Below are positions 1 through 4,756 of a stretch of DNA of 5,687 bases, in pieces. The translations under genes and the position numbers were made by a program. The notes beneath the pieces were generated by a model. The model was not told the origin of the DNA. It was given only the letters and a program-made list of their open reading frames with translations, and did no database searches. This stretch comes from an uncultured Oscillospiraceae bacterium. Its GTDB lineage: Bacteria; Bacillota; Clostridia; Oscillospirales; Oscillospiraceae. Position 1 is the stretch's first letter. Every line of letters starts with the position of its first letter. Location of the stretch: contig CAKUHW010000079.1 of assembly GCA_934659415.1 (NCBI GenBank), forward strand, positions 1 to 5,687. The letters run 5' to 3'.

Positions 1-736
1 CTGTGTGGGTCAGAAGGCGGCATGCGTGCGTCAGGCGGATGCTGTACAGGTACTCCTTGAAGGTTAACCCCAGCTTTTTTCTGAAAAGGCGGGACAGATG
101 TTCACAGGAGAAGTTGTATTGATCTGCGATATCCTTCAGCATCAGGGGCTCCGTATAGTGGGTGTTGATATACTGGATCACATCCTGTAAGCTTGACTTT
201 TGTACGGCGAGGCGATGGGAGGCAGTCTTTTGGGGGCGGCTGAAATATTTGGTAAGCGTATAATAGACCATACAGATCAATCCATGGATTTGCAGCAGCT
301 CGCGACTGGCGGCCCCACTGTCCCTATGGGACTCTTTGGCGCAGTAATATGTACAGCTGGCATCATACAGGGCGGTCATCAGCTGTTTCAGTTCCGGGAC
401 TCGCTCTGGGCAGATAGAAAGGGAGAACTCCAGCGAATCCAGTTCGGGGCAAAAGTCATGCCAGAAATCCATGTCCGCTACCAGCGAGATGCCCCGGCGT
501 TCCCCAACGGAGTTTTCGCCCACATGGTGGAGCTGGCCGCTGTTGACCAGGATCAGATCCTGGTTCTGCACGGTGTAGCACTGTCCGTCTATTCGGGCAC
601 AAAAACCACCTTGGAGAAAAAAGCAGATCTCCACATTGGAGTGCCAGTGAGGCGGCAGATGGGCGTTTTCATCCTCGTTGAAAAGGATTTTCCCGGGAAT
701 GCGGGGATCATTCAGTTTTTCACTCAGGAATAGCAT
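1..736 (-). CDS. AraC-family transcriptional regulator, C-terminus cut by window start
   Basis: I translated this gene by hand from the ATG at 736-734; it stays open to position 2, giving 245 residues without a stop. The N-terminal half looks like the cupin-type ligand-sensing domain of AraC-family regulators: residues 28-36 read PPHWHSNVE, the usual H-x-H...E pattern, followed by beta-rich sequence (GQCYTVQNQDLILVNSGQLH). The C-terminal part is the AraC DNA-binding domain. Its first helix-turn-helix is seen in MLKDIADQYNFSCEHLSRLF, followed by the linker KKLGLTFKEYLYSIRL and the start of the second unit (HACRLLTHT), where the window ends. AraC proteins of this layout usually have about 280-300 residues, so roughly 40-50 are missing. 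The start is supported by AAGGAG 9 bases upstream. It sits after the terminator of a sugar-type importer operon, so it probably senses a sugar-like ligand and controls that operon; this is inference from position. Confidence 0.93.
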   Translation of the reverse strand, partial: MLFLSEKLNDPRIPGKILFNEDENAHLPPHWHSNVEICFFLQGGFCARIDGQCYTVQNQDLILVNSGQLHHVGENSVGERRGISLVADMDFWHDFCPELDSLEFSLSICPERVPELKQLMTALYDASCTYYCAKESHRDSGAASRELLQIHGLICMVYYTLTKYFSRPQKTASHRLAVQKSSLQDVIQYINTHYTEPLMLKDIADQYNFSCEHLSRLFRKKLGLTFKEYLYSIRLTHACRLLTHT

Positions 737-745
737 ACCGCCTCG

Positions 746-751
746 CTCCTT
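746..751 (-). promoter_or_regulatory. Ribosome binding site of the AraC-family gene
   Basis: The minus strand reads AAGGAG here, 9 bases before the ATG at 736-734. It fixes the start of the regulator gene. Confidence 0.75.
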
Positions 752-768
752 CTTGTGGTCGATAGTTT

Positions 769-797
769 ATTTTACCTGTAAAGCGGCGGGTTTGCAA
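769..797 (-). promoter_or_regulatory. Candidate sigma-70/sigma-A promoter of the AraC-family gene
   Basis: On the minus strand TTGCAA (797-792) is followed after exactly 17 bases by TAAAAT (774-769). These match the -35 consensus at 4 of 6 positions and the -10 consensus at 5 of 6, with ideal spacing. Transcription would start near 762, giving a leader of about 25 bases that contains the AAGGAG ribosome site. The -35 box begins only 4 bases past the terminator hairpin at 801-845, so the regulator would have its own promoter directly after the operon's end. Predicted by eye only. Confidence 0.55.
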
Positions 798-800
798 CCT

Positions 801-845
801 AAAAAAGAGTACCGGCCCATCCAAGATGGGCCGGTACTCTTTTTT
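801..845 (-). terminator. Intrinsic terminator of the ABC importer operon, symmetric and possibly bidirectional
   Basis: A perfect 20-bp inverted repeat: left arm 801-820 begins AAAAAAGAGTACC, right arm 826-845 ends GGTACTCTTTTTT. The 5-base spacer CCAAG can close one more C-G pair, leaving a 3-base loop. The core stem is GC-rich (GTACCGGCCCAT) and is flanked by six A on one side and six T on the other, so an RNA read from either strand ends in a U run. It lies 25 bases past the stop codon of the last operon gene (870) and just upstream of the AraC promoter, so it should end operon transcription before the regulator gene. Confidence 0.92.
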
Positions 846-869
846 GAGAGGGGGGAGGTGGTTATTTTG

Positions 870-1502
870 TTAATACTGCCAGCAGTTATAGCGGAAAGGC
901 TGTACCTCCGGCTTGCCGGTCATCTCTTTCTCGTGCTTGCAGAATTCAATGTACTGCTCGTGGATGCGGACGATGTCTTCGCCCTCCAGCTGGGGGATGA
1001 CGCGGCTGGCCTCCGTCAGGAAGTGCATCTCGTCACGGCCCATGGCACGTCCCTTTGCGGTGTGGAGGTCGTAGGCATAATCCGGGACCTCGGGCTTTTT
1101 GCCATGCTCCCATTCCTTGATGATCTGGTTTTTGATGTTATCCGTGGTACGTTCCTTTTTGCAGCGGCAGAGATAACGGATCGCGTGCATAAAGAACATC
1201 GGCTGGTCACCGTCGGAGTAGGGGAACTCCTGTGCCATCTTGAAAAGGGTGTAGACCTGCAGGGGGGCATGGGTATCACCGAATCCCACATCCTCAACGG
1301 AGATGGCCAGCAGCCGCCGCCACATCTTTTCGTGGAACTGAGGGCTGGTGATGTACATCTCGTAGGCCGCAGCCAGAGCATTTTCCTCCAGTCCGCGTCG
1401 AATAGACTTTTGCAGCATGGAGATCAGCTCATCACCGGGGATCCCGTTTCTGGACTGGATGTTGGACCAGGGATCATAAGACATAAACGCTTCTTTCGCC
1501 AT
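870..1502 (-). CDS. Stand-alone homologue of the RarA/MgsA C-terminal (post-AAA+) domain
   Basis: A 210-residue soluble protein with no signal peptide or membrane segment. Residues 24-115 resemble the region after the ATPase module in RarA (MgsA, replication-associated recombination protein A): DELISMLQKSIRRG (24-37) corresponds to the RarA pattern DLISALHKSIRG, and RRLLAISVEDVGFGD (62-76) to the RarA pattern RRL(L/V)xIASEDVGxAD. Residues 140-160 (PDYAYDLHTAKGRAMGRDEMH) recall the last RarA segment. Walker A, Walker B and sensor motifs are absent, and the N-terminus (DPWSNIQSRNGIPGDE) is unlike RarA. In RarA this region carries oligomerisation and partner contacts, so this may be a helical assembly or scaffold protein; its function here is unknown. 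It starts 31 bases after the binding-protein gene with GAGGAG 9 bases before ATG. A second ATG at residue 7 has a poorer ribosome site. It is the last gene before the terminator. The homology call rests on remembered RarA sequence, not a search. Confidence 0.78.
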   Translation of the reverse strand: MAKEAFMSYDPWSNIQSRNGIPGDELISMLQKSIRRGLEENALAAAYEMYITSPQFHEKMWRRLLAISVEDVGFGDTHAPLQVYTLFKMAQEFPYSDGDQPMFFMHAIRYLCRCKKERTTDNIKNQIIKEWEHGKKPEVPDYAYDLHTAKGRAMGRDEMHFLTEASRVIPQLEGEDIVRIHEQYIEFCKHEKEMTGKPEVQPFRYNCWQY

Positions 1503-1511
1503 AGTTGACGT

Positions 1512-1517
1512 CTCCTC
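1512..1517 (-). promoter_or_regulatory. Ribosome binding site of the RarA C-terminal-like gene
   Basis: GAGGAG on the minus strand, 9 bases before the ATG at 1502-1500. It favours this start over the Met at residue 7, and it shows the gene has its own translation start rather than being a fragment left from a longer gene. Confidence 0.65.
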
Positions 1518-1533
1518 TTTATATCAAATAGCT

Positions 1534-2865
1534 TTACTGAAGGGTGGAGATCAGTTTCTCGAGCTCCGTCCGCACGTCGGCTCCGTTGTTCAGGATGTTG
1601 TCCATAGCGATCACCACATAGTCGTGCAGACCGCTGGAGGTGTAAGTATCCGTTTCAAAGCCGGGATAGGTGTAGGCAAAATCCTGCTGCTCAACGCCGG
1701 CCAGCTGGGCGGGGGCGGCGCTGTTCAGGAACTCGTCACTGGCAGCCACAGACTTCAGGAAGGGCAGGCGGGATTCGCCGGAGTTGATCTTCTGGCAGAC
1801 CTCATAGGACTGCATATACTGGACAAAGATCCAGGAGGCCCAGCGGGTGGCCAGATCGTTGGTGTTGTCCAGCATACTGATGAGGAAGCCCTCAGCGTAG
1901 TCGGCCTTGGTGCCATCCTCAAACTGAGGAATGGGAGCGCAGGACCACTCGAACTTGGCGCTCTCGGGAATCTTCATGTTGATGAACTCGCCCTCGTTGC
2001 CGGAGCTGAGATACATCTGTACCTGCTGGTTGGCAAAGGGGCCGGAGAAGAAGTAGTCCTCGCCGGGGGTGCGAATAATGCCCCGCTGGACCATGTTCTG
2101 ATACCAGGAGATGACCTCGGTGGTGGCGTCCAGATTGTCAGCGAAGAGCAGATTGCCCTCGCGATCCGTATAGCCGATGCCCTTCTGCTCCACCAGAGTG
2201 GAGAAGCACTTCACGCCCTCGTCCCAGCCGGCGGCAGGCTTGCCGGTGATCTCAGCGATCTTGGTGCAGGTCTCCTCAAACTCAGCCCAGGTGGTGGGAA
2301 CGCTCAGGTTATTTGCCTTGAAGAAGTCCACGTTATAGTACATGACCTCACAGGCCACATAGAGGGGCAGGCTGTAATAGCCGGGGACGGGGTAGTTGCA
2401 GCTGTCTTCGATATAGATGTCATAGTAATCAGACAGATCCAGACCGTAGTTGGCATTTTCAATGTACGGGGTCATGTCCACCACGCAGTCAGCCTGCAGC
2501 CAGTCCACCACAGAGGCAGCCTCGGTCAGGGTGACGTTGGGCATATTACCAGCTTTGATAGCAGCGGTGACGGCGTTTTCCAGATCGGGCATCTCACCCT
2601 TGGCATAGCACTCCACGGTGATGCCCTTCTCAGCGCCGATACCCTTGTTGAAATCATCCACGATCTCGTTCAGGGTCTGCTGCATGTTTTCCTGCACGAT
2701 GCCATGCCAGAAGGTGATGGTGACGGGCTCGGTCAGCTCCACCTCCACGTCCGTGGGAGACATGGGCTCGGAAGGGTTGCCGGACGGGCCGCCGCTCTCA
2801 TTGCCACAGGCGGTCAGGCTCAGGAGCATGCAGAGCGCAAGAAGAAAACTCAACCACTTTTTCAT
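1534..2865 (-). CDS. Extracellular solute-binding lipoprotein of a CUT1-type ABC importer (UgpB-like, family 1)
   Basis: This 443-residue protein should capture the substrate outside the membrane and pass it to the two permeases encoded upstream. Residues 1-20 are a lipoprotein signal: MKK, a hydrophobic stretch, and the lipobox LTAC with the lipidated Cys at 20, followed by a Gly/Ser/Pro-rich tether to about residue 45. The mature domain starts as in family-1 sugar and glycerol-3-phosphate binding proteins (VTITFWHGI, 48-56), with further typical parts at 163-180 (YYSLPLYVACEVMYYNVD) and 190-197 (PTTWAEFE). Length and the helical end (GADVRTELEKLI) fit the family. UgpB is the closest resemblance I can name, but ligand residues cannot be confirmed, so sugars are equally possible. 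Eight cysteines besides the lipobox and signal-peptide ones are unusual for an exported protein. The start has GGAGG 6 bases upstream. Confidence 0.93.
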   Translation of the reverse strand: MKKWLSFLLALCMLLSLTACGNESGGPSGNPSEPMSPTDVEVELTEPVTITFWHGIVQENMQQTLNEIVDDFNKGIGAEKGITVECYAKGEMPDLENAVTAAIKAGNMPNVTLTEAASVVDWLQADCVVDMTPYIENANYGLDLSDYYDIYIEDSCNYPVPGYYSLPLYVACEVMYYNVDFFKANNLSVPTTWAEFEETCTKIAEITGKPAAGWDEGVKCFSTLVEQKGIGYTDREGNLLFADNLDATTEVISWYQNMVQRGIIRTPGEDYFFSGPFANQQVQMYLSSGNEGEFINMKIPESAKFEWSCAPIPQFEDGTKADYAEGFLISMLDNTNDLATRWASWIFVQYMQSYEVCQKINSGESRLPFLKSVAASDEFLNSAAPAQLAGVEQQDFAYTYPGFETDTYTSSGLHDYVVIAMDNILNNGADVRTELEKLISTLQ

Positions 2866-2871
2866 AATGTA

Positions 2872-2876
2872 CCTCC
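2872..2876 (-). promoter_or_regulatory. Ribosome binding site of the solute-binding protein gene
   Basis: GGAGG on the minus strand, 6 bases before the ATG at 2865-2863, in an AT-rich stretch (AAATTTTTGGAGG) that should leave it unpaired. This fits the high expression binding proteins usually need. Confidence 0.75.
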
Positions 2877-2893
2877 AAAAATTTCATATATTT

Positions 2894-2906
2894 GGGCTGT
2901 CAGCCC
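2894..2906 (-). repeat. Short palindrome across the stop codon of the second permease
   Basis: GGGCTGTCAGCCC is a 6-bp inverted repeat around one central base; a real RNA hairpin would have about 5 pairs and a 3-base loop. It covers the TGA stop at 2902-2900 and precedes the AT-rich leader of the binding-protein gene. It is too short and lacks the immediate U run of a strong terminator. It might mark an mRNA processing or stability point, or be chance. Confidence 0.4.
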
Positions 2907-3760
2907 TTGGTACCGCCGGAAGCAACACCCTCCATGATCTTCTTATGGAAGATGATGTAGAAGATGACCATGGGGATCAGCACAATGCAGGCAGCCGCCA
3001 TTTGATTATGCAGGTTGGAGCTGGATGCCTGCCGGAAGCGAAGCAAACCCACGGAAAGTAGTGTGTGCTCATCGGAAAGCGTGACGATCAGGGGCCACAT
3101 AAAGGAGTTCCAAGCGGTGATGAAGGTCAGGATCGCCACAGTGACAATGGCGTTGACATTCATGGGAATGACCACCTTGATGAGGAACTTCAGATTGCTG
3201 CAGCCGTCCACCTTTGCGGCCTTGAACAGGGAGGGCGGCGTCTGCATGAAATATTCCTGCAGCATAAAGATGTAAAAGCCGTTGGCAACTGTCGGCAGCA
3301 CAATACCGGAGAAACTGTCCAGAAGCCCCAGGCGGCTGCAGGTCACGTAGTTTTGGATGATCAGGATCTCCGAGGGGACCATCATGGTCAGCATGAACAG
3401 GTAGAAGCAGAGGTTACGGCCGGGAAAGGAGTAGATGCTGAAGGCGTAGGCACCCAGAATGGAGAACGCCAAGGTTACCACCACGCTGAGAATGCCGACC
3501 CAGATGGTGTTGCGGAAAAACATAGCGAAGGGAACCAGATTCCAGGAGTATTCGTAGTTCTTCCACTGGGGAGTTTCGGGCATCCATTGGGGCGGGATGG
3601 AGATGGCCTCCGGCAGTGTTTTCAGGGAGGTGAGGAGCATCCAGATAAAGGGGAACATCATCACCAGTGCGCCGATGATCAGCACCACGTATTTGATGGC
3701 GGTGAGAACCGTCTTGCGGGTATCCCGGATCTGGAGCTCTGTATTTTCTCTCTTCATCAT
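2900..3760 (-). CDS. ABC importer inner-membrane permease, MalG/UgpE type
   Basis: A 286-residue membrane protein forming half of the transport channel. About six hydrophobic spans are visible, near residues 20-44, 84-108, 117-137, 152-170, 203-227 and 255-273. The EAA loop that docks on the ATPase is clear at 178-200: LFKAAKVDGCSNLKFLIKVV followed by IPM, with the conserved A-A-x-x-D-G core. Length, the stretch FPFIWMLLTSLK near the start and the end (FHKKIMEGVASGGTKG) are typical of the MalG/UgpE subfamily. It follows the other permease gene after 10 bases. Two ATG codons stand in a row (3760 and 3757). The GGAGG at 3769-3765 is 4 bases from the first and 7 from the second, so the second may be the true start (285 residues). 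The stop is TGA at 2902-2900. Confidence 0.94.
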   Translation of the reverse strand: MMKRENTELQIRDTRKTVLTAIKYVVLIIGALVMMFPFIWMLLTSLKTLPEAISIPPQWMPETPQWKNYEYSWNLVPFAMFFRNTIWVGILSVVVTLAFSILGAYAFSIYSFPGRNLCFYLFMLTMMVPSEILIIQNYVTCSRLGLLDSFSGIVLPTVANGFYIFMLQEYFMQTPPSLFKAAKVDGCSNLKFLIKVVIPMNVNAIVTVAILTFITAWNSFMWPLIVTLSDEHTLLSVGLLRFRQASSSNLHNQMAAACIVLIPMVIFYIIFHKKIMEGVASGGTKG

Positions 3761-3764
3761 GTTC

Positions 3765-3769
3765 CCTCC
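3765..3769 (-). promoter_or_regulatory. Ribosome binding site of the second permease, bears on the start choice
   Basis: GGAGG within GGGAGGG on the minus strand, directly after the TAA stop of the preceding permease. Spacing is 4 bases to the ATG at 3760 and 7 bases to the ATG at 3757. Neighbouring operon genes have 6 bases, which favours the second ATG. Confidence 0.65.
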
Positions 3770-3770
3770 C

Positions 3771-4742
3771 TTACACGTAGTGGATAAATTTCTTGGAGAT
3801 CACCCGCTGCACCACCGTGATGAGAAGGACGGCGATCAGAAACAGGATGGCGGCTGCCGCAGCGTAGTTGACCTTTCCCTGATCGTAGAACATCCAATAA
3901 ATGTAGTACATGATGGTGATAGCGGCGTTTCCCGAGCCGGCGGCTCCGCCGGAATAGGAGACAAACATGGCATAGACCTCGTTGAAAGTGCGGGCCACGT
4001 AAATCACGGACACCAGAATCACCATCCAGATGGTGGGACTCAGCAGGGGCAGCGTAATGCGGAACAGTGTCTTCGTGGGGGAGGAGCCGTCGATCCTTGC
4101 AGCCTGATAGACCTGCTTGTTAATCTTTTGCAGACCCGCCAGAAACAGAAGGATCTTAAACGCCAGACCATTCCAGACCGAGAAGATGGAAAGGGTCACG
4201 ATCATCAGGTTGGGATCGGTCAGCCACTTTTGCGGACTGATGCCAAACAGCTGTAGGAAATAGTTGATGTAGCCGTAGTCTGAATGGAACAGCCACAGGA
4301 ACGCCATGCCGATGGCGATGGTGGACGTGACGTAGGGCAGGAAATAGATGGTCTGGAACAAGCCCTGAAGCCGTTTGATGGAGTTGATAAGCAGGGCGAT
4401 GCCCAGAGCAAGTATCAGCGTAATCGGCAGGGCAATGAGCAGCAGGATCGCTGTGTTTTTGCAGGCCATCCAGAAGGTGGAGTCCTTCAGGACCCATGCA
4501 AAGGAGGACAGTCCGAAGCCCTTGCCGGTATTGGTGATATAGATATACTTCTGATAGAAAGCCGTGCGAAGCACCATGACCAGCGGATACACGGTGAACA
4601 GCAGAAGCAAAGCCATAGCGGGAAGAATGTACGCATAGGCCCATCCGCTGCGCACACGGAGGGTACCGTCGGACATTTCCACCAGCTGGTATCTGCGCTT
4701 CTTGGCAGCCCCCGGATCTTTTCTCACCTTATCTTTCAGCAT
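3771..4742 (-). CDS. ABC importer inner-membrane permease, MalF/UgpA type
   Basis: A 323-residue membrane protein pairing with the downstream permease. The first 33 residues are charged and cytoplasmic (KDKVRKDPGAAKKRR), longer than in many UgpA proteins. Hydrophobic spans follow near 34-58, 97-118, 130-151, 178-204, 234-256 and 292-312. The EAA loop that contacts the ATPase is at 212-235 (YQAARIDGSSPTKTLFRITL, then PLLS), with the consensus A-A-x-x-D-G and the following I-T-L-P. The segment SYSGGAAGSGNAAITIMYYI (262-281) is the glycine-rich loop usual before the last span in MalF/UgpA proteins. The gene begins 11 bases after the ATPase stop and its ribosome site overlaps that stop, so translation is probably coupled. 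The product should sit in the cytoplasmic membrane as a heterodimer with the MalG-type subunit. Confidence 0.94.
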   Translation of the reverse strand: MLKDKVRKDPGAAKKRRYQLVEMSDGTLRVRSGWAYAYILPAMALLLLFTVYPLVMVLRTAFYQKYIYITNTGKGFGLSSFAWVLKDSTFWMACKNTAILLLIALPITLILALGIALLINSIKRLQGLFQTIYFLPYVTSTIAIGMAFLWLFHSDYGYINYFLQLFGISPQKWLTDPNLMIVTLSIFSVWNGLAFKILLFLAGLQKINKQVYQAARIDGSSPTKTLFRITLPLLSPTIWMVILVSVIYVARTFNEVYAMFVSYSGGAAGSGNAAITIMYYIYWMFYDQGKVNYAAAAAILFLIAVLLITVVQRVISKKFIHYV

Positions 4743-4748
4743 AGTGAG

Positions 4749-4756
4749 CCTCCTTA
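4749..4756 (-). promoter_or_regulatory. Ribosome binding site overlapping the ATPase stop codon
   Basis: The minus strand reads TAAGGAGG: the TAA stop of the ATPase gene (4756-4754) supplies the first bases of the AGGAGG ribosome site for the next permease, 6 bases before its ATG at 4742. This predicts translational coupling of the two genes. Confidence 0.75.

Noticed and set aside
200..733. A 177-codon plus-strand open frame opposite the AraC-family gene
   Set aside because: The minus strand encodes a clear cupin plus AraC helix-turn-helix protein over the same bases; the plus-strand product has no recognisable features.
870..1502. Possibility that the RarA-like gene is a decayed fragment of a full-length rarA
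   Set aside because: It has its own ribosome site, an intact frame, a distinct N-terminus, operon spacing and a full terminator after it; no remnant of an AAA+ module is found upstream, where the binding-protein gene is intact.
678..1508. A 276-codon plus-strand open frame spanning the intergenic region and the RarA-like gene
   Set aside because: It would read straight through the terminator hairpin and lies opposite a gene with RarA family motifs and a proper ribosome site. Its own sequence shows no family.
1624..2937. A 437-codon open frame on the plus strand opposite the solute-binding protein gene
   Set aside because: It is nearly as long as the gene beneath it, but its translation is a low-complexity Gly/Val/His/Asp-rich string with no recognisable fold, and the opposite frame has a signal peptide, lipobox and family motifs. 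It is a by-product of codon use.
3065..4256. Plus-strand open frames opposite the two permease genes (3065-3787 and 3597-4256)
   Set aside because: The translations are His/Gly/Asp/Gln-rich antisense products. The minus-strand proteins have membrane spans and EAA loops.
4156..4644. A second minus-strand frame of 162 codons inside the MalF-type permease gene
   Set aside because: Out-of-frame shadow within a complete gene, with no ribosome site and no family resemblance.
1534..4742. Naming the transporter as a true glycerol-3-phosphate (ugp) system
   Set aside because: The resemblance to Ugp proteins is at subfamily level and overlaps many sugar importers. No glycerophosphodiester phosphodiesterase is in the window and the ligand residues cannot be confirmed.
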